Origin: Staphylococcus cornubiensis | GTDB lineage: Bacteria; Bacillota; Bacilli; Staphylococcales; Staphylococcaceae | Assembly: GCF_900183575.1 (NCBI RefSeq) | Contig: NZ_FXUZ01000006.1 | Span: 1-64,000, forward strand | Direction of reading: 5' to 3' | DNA: 64,000 nt | Shown: in pieces, positions 9,247-16,599 of the stretch | Layout of the letters: each line of letters starts with the position of its first letter | Position numbering within the stretch: position 1 is the first letter of the stretch | The notes under the pieces: generated by a model | Seen by the model: only the letters and a program-made list of their open reading frames with translations | What the model was told of the DNA's origin: nothing | Database searches by the model: none | Position numbers and translations under genes: made by a program

Positions 9247-11181
9247 TTGCTAACGAACAGACAATATGAAATTTTAGACAAAGTCATCAAAGCTAAAAGT
9301 TTCGTTTCCATTGCTGAATTGGCGAATGAATTTGAGCGCTCCGAAAGAACCATTCAATACGATATTGAGTACATTGAGTTTATGAAGGAATCATTGCATT
9401 TACAAATTCAAAGGAGTAAGAGTAACGGAATTAAAATTGACTGTGAAGATTTTAGTGCGATTCAGCAGATGAATAAAGCAACTTTTCCAGACGTGCATTT
9501 TACGAAAAGTGAGCGACATTTGCAGATTTTGCTACATCTGTTTGAAGCGAAGGCACCTGTCAATTCGAGAATGTTATCTGCTTTAGTCAATGTTTCTAGA
9601 CGTACGATTGTAGATGATTTGAAAGATGTGACAGAGTGGCTTCAAGACCAAATGTTAACTTTGCAATATGTGAAAAATAAAGGGTTTGTCATCAATGGGG
9701 ACGAGGTGAGCTATCGAAAAGCTTATGGTCTGGTCATCCATGAATATGTAAAGTCAACGAATGAATTAGTACGTAAGACGTTATTTGAGGATGAAGATAT
9801 GCAATGGATGCGTCAAATTGTACTCAATACGTTAGAAAACAAGCAATATCCTCTCTTTCAAATTGCGATTGATGGATTGGTCATTCATTTGTTGATTGCC
9901 ATACAGCGTGTTAAAAAGCATTTTACTATTGAACCACCTGTAGAAGCACTCACAGCACTCATGGAGACGGATGCATTTCAGATTGCTCAAGCGATTCAAG
10001 TGGAAGTCGAACGTCATTATGACATTGATTTTCCGACGTCTGAAACAATGTTCATCGCATTACATTTATTGGGAGCTAAAAAGTTAAAGGTTGATAATGA
10101 TCATGTCGGGACTGAGGAGCTTAAAATACTCATTCATCAATTTGTGGAAAGAATGAGTGCAAGCTTAGGCATCGATTTGATTAAAGATACGAAATTGCTC
10201 AATAATCTATATCTTCATTTAGCCCCCGCATTAAACCGTTTAACGTATCGTTTCGTTCAACAAAATCCTATTAAGCAAGATATTTATGCACAGTACATGG
10301 CAATAACTGAAGTGATTACCGATAATATTTGGATTTTTGAAGAATTGTATCATGTTGATTTTACCGATGATGAAATCGCTTACTTGACACTTCACGTGGC
10401 TTCAGCGATAGAAAGATTAACACAGCATAAAGGTCGAAAAATCAAAATTGTATTATTGTGTGGTTCTGGTATTGGAACTTCACAATTATTAAAGGAAAAA
10501 TTGCGAAAAATATATCCAGAGTTTGATATTTTAGATGCTTATTCGTTATATCAAATTGATGAATCCAAGTTGAAGCAACGGTATGTGGATTATGTGATTA
10601 CGACTGTGCCGATTGAATTGGAAGCGATTAAATGTGTGAAAGTGACACCGTTTTTAGATGAGAAAGATAGAGAGAAATTAAATCATATCATTAATAAAGA
10701 ACGAGAACGTATTGCACATCATTTAACACGTCAAGGCTTGCAGTTGAAACAAGTCATGAAGCCGGAATATATGGCGACAATAGAGCGAAAAATGTCGCGA
10801 AATGAGGCAATAGCAGAAGTCATGCGTCCGTTAGAACAAGCGGGCATGATCAATGCACAATACAAAAAAGAAATTATGAATAAGTTGGATGAGTTTGGGG
10901 CGTATATGGTGATCAGCCCACATATAGCGTTACTTCATGGCAGTACAGAACATGCGTTAAATGGGGTAGGCATGACATTGTTTTATTTTGAACAGGGTGT
11001 CTATTTTGATCATGAACGTTTTGATCCAGTCAAGCTGATGATTGGCTTAGCGACGGATGAACCACAGAAACATTTAACTGCTTTGAAAGAACTAAGCGAT
11101 ATTTTAATGGATGACACCTTGCGCGGCCAACTCTTACATGGAGATTTAACGGGATTAAAAAATAAATTAACGTGTTTGTAA
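9247..11181 (+). CDS. PRD-containing transcriptional regulator with PTS IIB- and IIA-like domains (BglG/MtlR type)
   Basis: 644 residues. Order: an N-terminal helix-turn-helix (ISIAELANEF-like at about 17-40), a second winged helix near 85-125, two PRD modules (about 180-290 and 295-395), a IIB-like domain at about 400 with LLCGSGIGTSQLLKEKL, and a C-terminal IIA domain (about 505-644) with ISPHIALLHGS. The PTS phosphorylates such proteins on PRD and IIA histidines, tying activity to sugar flux. The start is TTG behind TAGGAGG. It lies 12 bp ahead of the PTS genes and almost certainly controls them. Confidence 0.88.
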   Translation: MLTNRQYEILDKVIKAKSFVSIAELANEFERSERTIQYDIEYIEFMKESLHLQIQRSKSNGIKIDCEDFSAIQQMNKATFPDVHFTKSERHLQILLHLFEAKAPVNSRMLSALVNVSRRTIVDDLKDVTEWLQDQMLTLQYVKNKGFVINGDEVSYRKAYGLVIHEYVKSTNELVRKTLFEDEDMQWMRQIVLNTLENKQYPLFQIAIDGLVIHLLIAIQRVKKHFTIEPPVEALTALMETDAFQIAQAIQVEVERHYDIDFPTSETMFIALHLLGAKKLKVDNDHVGTEELKILIHQFVERMSASLGIDLIKDTKLLNNLYLHLAPALNRLTYRFVQQNPIKQDIYAQYMAITEVITDNIWIFEELYHVDFTDDEIAYLTLHVASAIERLTQHKGRKIKIVLLCGSGIGTSQLLKEKLRKIYPEFDILDAYSLYQIDESKLKQRYVDYVITTVPIELEAIKCVKVTPFLDEKDREKLNHIINKERERIAHHLTRQGLQLKQVMKPEYMATIERKMSRNEAIAEVMRPLEQAGMINAQYKKEIMNKLDEFGAYMVISPHIALLHGSTEHALNGVGMTLFYFEQGVYFDHERFDPVKLMIGLATDEPQKHLTALKELSDILMDDTLRGQLLHGDLTGLKNKLTCL

Positions 11182-11193
11182 AGGAGGCCGAAT

Positions 11194-11643
11194 ATGTCTT
11201 TAGAAATGCTGACAGAAGATAAGATAAGTGTTAAAGAATGTGTTGTTTCTTGGGAGGAAGCGATTAAAGAGGCGTCACAACCACTCCTTGATCAAGCATA
11301 CTTTAGTGAAAGTTATGTCGATGCAATGATAGACAGTGTGTACCGTTACGGACCTTATATCGTGATTGCACCTGAGATTGCGATTGCACATGCAAGACCC
11401 AATGGCAATGTGAACAAAGTCGGCGTCAGTTTGTTGAAATTGAATCAGCATATTAATTTTGCTGATAAGAGTCATTACGCCAGTTTAGTTTTTGTATTTA
11501 GTGCAGTAGACACCCATTCACATTTGGATATTTTACAAAGTCTAGCACGGGTTTTAGGCGATATTGAAACAGTTGAAAGTTTAATTCAAAGTCATGATGA
11601 GGCTGAAATATTAGCAATTATAAAAGGGGTTGAGGCAAAATGA
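11194..11643 (+). CDS. PTS IIA component, ascorbate/mannitol-fructose type
   Basis: 149 residues with AAAGGAGG ahead of the ATG. The PTS_EIIA_2 signature is seen at APEIAIAHARP, whose His is the expected phosphorylation site. It receives phosphate from HPr and passes it to the IIB encoded next. Its stop overlaps the IIB start as ATGA. UlaC is the closest named family. Confidence 0.87.
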   Translation: MSLEMLTEDKISVKECVVSWEEAIKEASQPLLDQAYFSESYVDAMIDSVYRYGPYIVIAPEIAIAHARPNGNVNKVGVSLLKLNQHINFADKSHYASLVFVFSAVDTHSHLDILQSLARVLGDIETVESLIQSHDEAEILAIIKGVEAK

Positions 11644-11924
11644 AAATTTTAGTGGTATGTGGTCACGGTTTAGGCAGTAGTTTTATGGTAGAAATGAATG
11701 TCCAAGAAGTGTTGAAACAGCTGACATTAAAACAAAATGTCGATGTTGAACATAGTGACATTATGTCAGCAAGTCCTGAAATGGCAGATTTGTTTATTTG
11801 TGGACGAGATTTAGAAGAAAATGCGGCACGACTCGGGGATGTCCTTATTTTAGATAATATTTTAGATAAGGAAGAGTTGGAAAGAAAGTTAACAGATAAA
11901 TTCGAGACGTTAGAAATGATTTAA
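11640..11924 (+). CDS. ulaB: PTS IIB component, ascorbate type
   Basis: 94 residues. The N-terminal ILVVCGHGLGSSFM carries the phospho-accepting Cys7 in the P-loop-like CGxGLGSS pattern of lactose/ascorbate IIB domains. It overlaps the IIA gene by four bases and is followed 17 bp later by the IIC gene. The symbol reflects family only; the sugar is not proven. Confidence 0.85.
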   Translation: MKILVVCGHGLGSSFMVEMNVQEVLKQLTLKQNVDVEHSDIMSASPEMADLFICGRDLEENAARLGDVLILDNILDKEELERKLTDKFETLEMI

Positions 11925-11941
11925 AATAAGGAGTGTTGTCT

Positions 11942-13303
11942 ATGCAATCTATACTTGATTTAATCGTCGATGTGCTGAGTCAACCTGCAATACTCGTTGC
12001 TTTAATTGCTTTAATCGGCTTGGTTGTACAGAAAAAGCCAGTATCAGTCGTGACATCTGGGACAATTAAAACGATCTTAGGATTTTTAGTGTTAAGTGCA
12101 GGTGCCGGTGTCGTTGTGCAATCATTGGAACCATTCGGTAAAATTTTTCAACATGCATTCGGAGTACAAGGTGTCGTTCCGAACAATGAAGCGATTATTT
12201 CGATCGCTTTAGAAAAATATGGAACAACAGCAGCACTCATTATGGTGTTTGGGATGTTAGTCAACATTTTAATTGCGCGTGTGTCGAATTTAAAGTTTAT
12301 TTTCTTAACAGGTCATCATACATTTTATATGGCAGCGTTTTTAGCTATCATTTTAACAGTAGGTCATATTAAAGGTGTGCTCACAGTAGTGTTAGGTGCA
12401 TTGATTTTAGGTTTGATTATGGCGGTGTTTCCGGCGTTGGCACAACCAACAATGCGAAAGATAACAGGGAATGATCAAGTCGCATTAGGGCATTTTGGAA
12501 CTGTGAGTTATTGGGCAGCTGGTGAAGTCGGGAAATTGTTTAAAGGCCGTTCTAAATCGACTGAAGAAATTAAGTTTCCTAAAGGGTTAAGTTTTTTACG
12601 TGAAAGTACAATCAGCATTTCATTAACGATGATCTTGCTTTATTTGATTGCAAGTTTATTTGCTGGTGTCGGCTATGTACATGATGAAATAAGCAAAGAC
12701 CAAAACTTCATCGTCTTCTCACTCATTCAAGGCGTTACCTTTGCGGCAGGTGTATTCATCATTTTGACAGGTGTGCGTTTGATTTTAGCTGAAATTGTGC
12801 CTGCATTTAAAGGCATTTCAGAAAAGTTGGTCCCACATTCGAAGCCAGCACTGGATTGTCCGATTGTTTTCCCGTATGCGCAAAATGCAGTGTTGATTGG
12901 TTTCTTCGTCAGCTTTTTAACAGGTGTCCTTGGCATGTTTGTAATGTTTTTAATTGGTGGCGTGGTCATTTTACCAGGCGTCGTGCCACATTTCTTCTTA
13001 GGTGCAACATCAGGTGTATTTGGTAACGCACGTGGTGGCATTAAAGGGGCGATTGCGGGTTCGGCTTTAAATGGTCTACTGATTACGTTTTTACCGTTAC
13101 TTTTCTTGCCATTCTTAGGAGATTTGGGACTCGCTTCAACAACCTTCTCAGATACTGACTTTTTAGTTGTCGGTATTGTGTTTGGTAATATCGTTAAATA
13201 CTTAGGCATGATAGGTCTGGTCATCGGAATTGTTGCAACAGCAATCATCGCGATGGTGTTACAAAAACGCGGTCGAACAACATCAGAAGCAACAAAGTCT
13301 TAA
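11942..13303 (+). CDS. ulaA: PTS IIC component, ascorbate (UlaA/SgaT) family
   Basis: 453 residues, a polytopic membrane protein. Conserved UlaA-type stretches include SVVTSGTIKTILGFLVLSAG near residue 35, FLTGHHTFYMAAFLA near 120 and FFLGATSGVFGNARGGIKGA near 350. I chose the ATG at 11942, nine bases after AAGGAG, over a GTG at 11933 that is too close. No ulaD/E/F or ulaG (lactonase) genes follow; the operon ends here. The transported sugar may therefore not be ascorbate or may be processed elsewhere. The S. aureus chromosome has a similar lone cluster. Confidence 0.87.
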   Translation: MQSILDLIVDVLSQPAILVALIALIGLVVQKKPVSVVTSGTIKTILGFLVLSAGAGVVVQSLEPFGKIFQHAFGVQGVVPNNEAIISIALEKYGTTAALIMVFGMLVNILIARVSNLKFIFLTGHHTFYMAAFLAIILTVGHIKGVLTVVLGALILGLIMAVFPALAQPTMRKITGNDQVALGHFGTVSYWAAGEVGKLFKGRSKSTEEIKFPKGLSFLRESTISISLTMILLYLIASLFAGVGYVHDEISKDQNFIVFSLIQGVTFAAGVFIILTGVRLILAEIVPAFKGISEKLVPHSKPALDCPIVFPYAQNAVLIGFFVSFLTGVLGMFVMFLIGGVVILPGVVPHFFLGATSGVFGNARGGIKGAIAGSALNGLLITFLPLLFLPFLGDLGLASTTFSDTDFLVVGIVFGNIVKYLGMIGLVIGIVATAIIAMVLQKRGRTTSEATKS

Positions 13304-13325
13304 TAAGTCTTGCTTTAGAATAAAC

Positions 13326-13354
13326 TTGCACTTTTCTTAAAGAGACGCTATAAT
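13326..13354 (+). promoter_or_regulatory. Sigma-A promoter of the antitoxin RNA
   Basis: TTGCAC (13326-13331), 17 bases, TATAAT (13349-13354). It is a near-consensus promoter with no protein gene downstream on this strand; transcription would begin near 13361 and reach a terminator about 60 bases later. Confidence 0.8.
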
Positions 13355-13362
13355 GATGTCAT

Positions 13363-13388
13363 AAAACTCGTACATTAAGTACTACACC
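13363..13388. repeat. Direct repeat a of the type I TA locus
   Basis: An imperfect partner of 13534-13558: both share AAAACTCG, then ACAT, then CTACACC. In par-type loci these repeats are the site of antitoxin-toxin RNA pairing. Confidence 0.75.
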
Positions 13389-13389
13389 A

Positions 13390-13423
13390 AACCCCCTCAC
13401 TCTTGTCCAGTGAGGGGGTTTTT
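13390..13423. terminator. Shared terminator of toxin and antitoxin RNAs
   Basis: A 12-bp perfect stem (13390-13401 with 13409-13420) is followed by TTT on the plus strand. On the reverse strand it is followed by TTTGG, a weaker tail. It probably serves the antitoxin RNA strongly and the toxin mRNA in the other direction. It may also end ulaA read-through. Confidence 0.85.
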
Positions 13424-13433
13424 AATGGTGTGG

Positions 13434-13547
13434 CTACGATCGCCTATTTTTATTCCCGTTACCTTTATTTCGTAGCCAATAGGCAAATAAAGCAACGGTG
13501 CACCCACTGAGGACAGTGAGTGTATATTGAGCTAAAAACTCGCACAT
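13434..13547 (-). CDS. Small hydrophobic type I toxin peptide (Fst/PepA1-like)
   Basis: 37 residues. Charged or polar residues flank a hydrophobic helix: LTVLSGCTVALFAYWL followed by a basic tail RNKGNGNKNRRS. The core matches the S. aureus SprA-encoded PepA1 pattern (SGC-hydrophobic-F-YWL, then R/K). Such peptides insert into the membrane and stop growth. GGAGG lies nine bases ahead of the ATG and overlaps the direct-repeat target of the antitoxin RNA. A stem TGTCA-TCT-TGACA sits just before the ribosome site and may hold it closed. Too short for routine gene callers. Confidence 0.8.
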   Translation of the reverse strand: MCEFLAQYTLTVLSGCTVALFAYWLRNKGNGNKNRRS

Positions 13548-13558
13548 CTTCCTACACC
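13534..13558. repeat. Direct repeat b of the type I TA locus, over the toxin start
   Basis: It covers the toxin start codon (13545-13547) and reaches into its ribosome site. The antitoxin copy at 13363-13388 is transcribed in the opposite sense and is therefore complementary to the toxin mRNA here. Confidence 0.75.
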
Positions 13559-13600
13559 TCCCTTCATGTCAAGATGACACCTAAGGATAGGCGATACCCT

Positions 13601-13606
13601 ATTATA
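13601..13606 (-). promoter_or_regulatory. -10 element of the toxin mRNA promoter
   Basis: TATAAT on the reverse strand, with TTTATT 18 bases upstream as a weak -35. A start near 13594 gives a toxin mRNA of about 205 nt to the shared terminator, close to the 210 nt of Fst RNA I. Confidence 0.55.
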
Positions 13607-13959
13607 TTACAAAACGAATATAAAAATAAAGTTATAATATGTTATACATTATTTATTGATTTTCTGTCACATAATGAATATCTTTTTCTTAAAAATCAAT
13701 GTCACATCATGTTATTTTTTAATGATTTACCACTGGTTTACCCCACTTTTAAAAGCTTTGTAATGATGATTTTGAAGTATATCGAAGTGAACTCAGTGTT
13801 TATCAATCGAGTTATGTTTTCCAGCCTTCTTATATGATATTACCCAAATCAATGGCACGAGGAAGTTATTTTTGACACCTTCTATCTCACAATACTTTGT
13901 TCACATAATGTTAAAAAAGAAATGACAAATCGGTTAATGATTCAGATATCATTTGAAAA
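13607..13959. other. AT-rich intergenic stretch before nrdD, no gene seen
   Basis: Very AT-rich sequence between the toxin promoter and the NrdR boxes. An open frame of about 105 codons running 13520-13837 on the plus strand crosses the toxin gene and its promoter in antisense, lacks a ribosome site and has no family features. I regard it as non-coding. Confidence 0.55.
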
Positions 13960-14007
13960 ACACTACATATAGTGTTTATGATTAATTATAGACACTACAT
14001 ATAGAAA
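13960..14007 (+). promoter_or_regulatory. Two NrdR boxes upstream of nrdD
   Basis: ACACTACATATAGTGT (13960-13975) and ACACTACATATAGAAA (13992-14007) match the NrdR box (acaCwAtATaTwGtgt). They start 32 bp apart, three helical turns, the usual spacing for cooperative NrdR binding. They imply repression by NrdR-ATP/dATP. The second box runs up to the nrdD start. Confidence 0.88.
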
Positions 14008-14018
14008 AGAGTGATATT

Positions 14019-15869
14019 TTGACACAACTTGAAAAGCAATTAACTGGTTTAATGACAAAAGATCCGACGATTGTAAATGAAAATGCAAATAAAGACAGTG
14101 AAACTTTTTCAACGATGCGTGATTTGACGGCAGGTGTCGTTTCAAAGTCTTACGCGTTACAACACTTGTTGCCACCACACGTTGCGATGGCACATCAAAA
14201 AGGTGAAATTCATTTTCATGATTTAGATTATCATCCATTTCAACCTTTAACAAATTGTTGCTTAATCGATGCGGAAGGAATGATGGCCAATGGTTTTCAA
14301 ATTGGTAACGCACAAGTGACCTCTCCAAAGTCGATTCAAACAGCCGCTGCTCAGTTAGTTCAAATTATTGCCAATGTGTCGAGCAGTCAGTATGGTGGTT
14401 GTACGATTGACCGTGTTGACGAATTGTTGAGCCATTACGCACATTTTAATGAAGAAAAGCATCGAGAAGTTGCTCGTGAGTTTGTTAAGGATGACCAAAT
14501 TGATGCCTATGTGGATAAACGTGTGACGCAAGATATTGCTGATGCGGTAGAAAGCTTAGAATATGAAATTAATACGTTATACACATCGAACGGTCAGACA
14601 CCTTTCGTCACACTAGGATTTGGTCTTGGGGAGGACGAACTTAGTCGCAAAGTGCAGACAGCGATTTTAAAAACACGTATTAAAGGGCTCGGTAAAGACC
14701 GTATTACAGCCATTTTTCCAAAACTTGTATTCTCAATTAAAAAAGGGACAAATTTTGCACCAGAAGATCCGAATTATGATATTAAACAGTTAGCGTTACA
14801 ATGTGCGATGAAGCGCATGTATCCGGATATTTTAAATTATGACAAAACAGTGGAACTTTTAGGAGATTTTAAAGCACCGATGGGATGTCGTTCATTTTTA
14901 CCTGCTTGGCAAAATGCGCAAGGTGAGTTTGAAAATAATGGACGTTGTAATTTAGGTGTTGTGACACTGAATATTCCACGTATTGCAATCGAATCAGCGG
15001 GAGATATGACACGTTTTTGGGATTTGTTTGATGAACGTATGCAAGTGTTACATGATGCGCTCGTTTATCGTATTGAACGTGTGAAAGAAGCCGTACCGAA
15101 TAATGCGCCCATTTTATATAAACGTGGTGCTTTTAAATATCGCGTTAATGAAGAGGATCCTGTTGATACATTCTTCAATCAACAGCGTGCCACTATTTCT
15201 ATGGGGTATATCGGATTATACGAAGCGGCGACCGTCTTTTTTGGACCGAATTGGGAAACGAACCCTGAGGCGAAAGATTTTACGTTAAATATATTAAGAC
15301 AAATGAAAAATTACCAACATGAATGGACAGCGCAATATGATATTTGGTTTAGCATTTATAGTACGCCAAGTGAATCGTTGACAGACCGTTTTTGTCGCTT
15401 AGATCGTGAAGCATTTGGTGACATTCCGGATATTACCGATAAAGGATACTATCAAAATTCTTTCCATTATGATGTGCGTAAAGATGTCACACCTTTTGAA
15501 AAGTTAGATTTTGAAAAAGACTACCCTTATTTGGCATCGGGGGGCTATATTCATTATTGTGAGTATCCAAAGTTAGATCATAATATTAAAGCACTCGAAA
15601 CAGTTTGGGATTATGCTTATGACCGAGTGAGCTATCTCGGTACGAATATTCCGATTGATCGTTGTTATGATTGTGGTTTTGAAGGTGATTTCGATACAAC
15701 GGAAACAGGTTATCGCTGTCCGGAGTGTGGCAATCAAAACCCAGAAACGGTTGATGTGGTCAAACGGACTTGTGGGTATCTCGGTAATCCTGTGCAACGA
15801 CCAACAATTGAAGGACGCCATAAAGAAATGTGTGCACGAGTCAAACATCTGAAGGTACGCCAGTCATGA
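14019..15869 (+). CDS. nrdD: Anaerobic ribonucleoside-triphosphate reductase
   Basis: 616 residues, the staphylococcal length. The start is TTG; the frame is closed by a stop at 13989-13991 with no ATG or GTG between. Core class III motifs include SSSQYGGCTIDRVDEL near 125 and NNGRCNLGVVTLNIPRIA near 310. The C-terminal zinc site has CYDCG and CPECG, and the glycyl-radical loop RTCGYLGNP places the radical on Gly586. The enzyme reduces NTPs to dNTPs without oxygen. Its stop overlaps the start of its activase nrdG. Confidence 0.95.
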   Translation: MTQLEKQLTGLMTKDPTIVNENANKDSETFSTMRDLTAGVVSKSYALQHLLPPHVAMAHQKGEIHFHDLDYHPFQPLTNCCLIDAEGMMANGFQIGNAQVTSPKSIQTAAAQLVQIIANVSSSQYGGCTIDRVDELLSHYAHFNEEKHREVAREFVKDDQIDAYVDKRVTQDIADAVESLEYEINTLYTSNGQTPFVTLGFGLGEDELSRKVQTAILKTRIKGLGKDRITAIFPKLVFSIKKGTNFAPEDPNYDIKQLALQCAMKRMYPDILNYDKTVELLGDFKAPMGCRSFLPAWQNAQGEFENNGRCNLGVVTLNIPRIAIESAGDMTRFWDLFDERMQVLHDALVYRIERVKEAVPNNAPILYKRGAFKYRVNEEDPVDTFFNQQRATISMGYIGLYEAATVFFGPNWETNPEAKDFTLNILRQMKNYQHEWTAQYDIWFSIYSTPSESLTDRFCRLDREAFGDIPDITDKGYYQNSFHYDVRKDVTPFEKLDFEKDYPYLASGGYIHYCEYPKLDHNIKALETVWDYAYDRVSYLGTNIPIDRCYDCGFEGDFDTTETGYRCPECGNQNPETVDVVKRTCGYLGNPVQRPTIEGRHKEMCARVKHLKVRQS

Positions 15870-16405
15870 GTATGCCACAAGTGACGACTGGTGCTGGCTA
15901 CATCGCAAAAATTGAATACCAAAGTTTCGTCGATGGTGAAGGCGTCAGATGTAGCGTGTATGTCTCTGGCTGTCCGTTTAAATGCGAAGGTTGTTATAAC
16001 AAAGCAGCTCAGCATTTTCGTTATGGTGAGGAAATGACAGATACGGTAATTGATGAGGTGCTCGAAGCTTGTGCGCCGGAATATATTGCTGGATTGAGCA
16101 TTTTAGGTGGGGAACCCTTTAGTAATTTAAAGGTAGTAGCCCCACTTGTCCAAGCATTTCGTGCACGGTACGGTCGGAAAAAGTCACTGTGGATATGGAC
16201 GGGCTATTTATTCGAATATTTATGGCGTGCGAACGACAAGCGAACAGCAGTAATGAAACAAGCAGACGTCATTGTCGATGGAATGTTTGTCAAATCATTG
16301 TATCGACCGAACTTGCCTTACAAAGGTTCGCTCAATCAACGTGTCATTGATGTCCAAAAGTGGTTGAACACTGCACAATTGAGTCAGTCGATTTATATTG
16401 AATAA
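15866..16405 (+). CDS. nrdG: Anaerobic ribonucleotide reductase activating enzyme
   Basis: 179 residues from the ATG overlapping the nrdD stop (ATGA), with GAAGG ten bases ahead. The radical-SAM cluster motif is SGCPFKCEGCYN (CxxxCxxC), followed by LSILGGEPFSN, the SAM-binding region. It generates the glycyl radical on NrdD. Cotranscribed with nrdD. Confidence 0.95.
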   Translation: MSMPQVTTGAGYIAKIEYQSFVDGEGVRCSVYVSGCPFKCEGCYNKAAQHFRYGEEMTDTVIDEVLEACAPEYIAGLSILGGEPFSNLKVVAPLVQAFRARYGRKKSLWIWTGYLFEYLWRANDKRTAVMKQADVIVDGMFVKSLYRPNLPYKGSLNQRVIDVQKWLNTAQLSQSIYIE

Positions 16406-16471
16406 GTCGTGTATGACCGAGCAAATGGTTATAAAATGATGAGAAAAATTTAACACTATGTTTGAAAATGA

Positions 16472-16499
16472 AAGTCTATCTTTTTAGGTAGGCTTTTTT
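16472..16499 (+). terminator. Terminator after nrdG
   Basis: AGTCTATC at 16473-16480 pairs with GGTAGGCT at 16487-16494 (with wobbles), followed by a T run. Confidence 0.75.
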
Positions 16500-16526
16500 A
16501 CTGTAAACAATATCCTAAAATAGTTA

Positions 16527-16579
16527 TTGCACTTCTTACAAGATTAGCGTATAATTTTAAATCGAAATCATTACTGTTT
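16527..16579 (+). promoter_or_regulatory. adcA promoter with overlapping Zur box
   Basis: TTGCAC (16527-16532), 17 bases, TATAAT (16550-16555). Directly downstream, 16559-16579 (AAATCGAAAT, C, ATTACTGTTT) matches 17 of the 20 defined positions of the Zur consensus AAATCGTAAT-N-ATTACGATTT. A repressor there would block the transcription start, giving zinc-repressed adcA. Confidence 0.8.
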
Positions 16580-16599
16580 GGTTGGGAGGAGACCGCATT

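Larger units (their letters stand above)
13361..13423 (+). ncRNA. Antitoxin RNA of a Fst/SprA-like type I toxin-antitoxin locus
   Basis: The RNA is predicted from the promoter at 13326-13354 to the terminator at 13390-13423, about 63 nt. It is convergent with the toxin message and shares its terminator. Bases 13363-13388 repeat, as an imperfect direct copy, bases 13534-13558. The RNA can therefore pair in trans with the toxin start codon and ribosome site as well as at the terminator. This is the arrangement of RNA II in the par locus of pAD1 (about 65 nt). Exact ends need mapping. Confidence 0.75.

Noticed and set aside
12727..13248. 173-codon open frame antisense to the PTS IIC gene
   Set aside because: It is a shadow of ulaA codon usage (Pro/Lys/Thr-rich, no ribosome site, no family motif), and ulaA is a clear family member.
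13520..13837. 105-codon plus-strand frame
   Set aside because: It runs antisense through the toxin gene start and promoter, lacks a ribosome site and is explained by AT-rich sequence.
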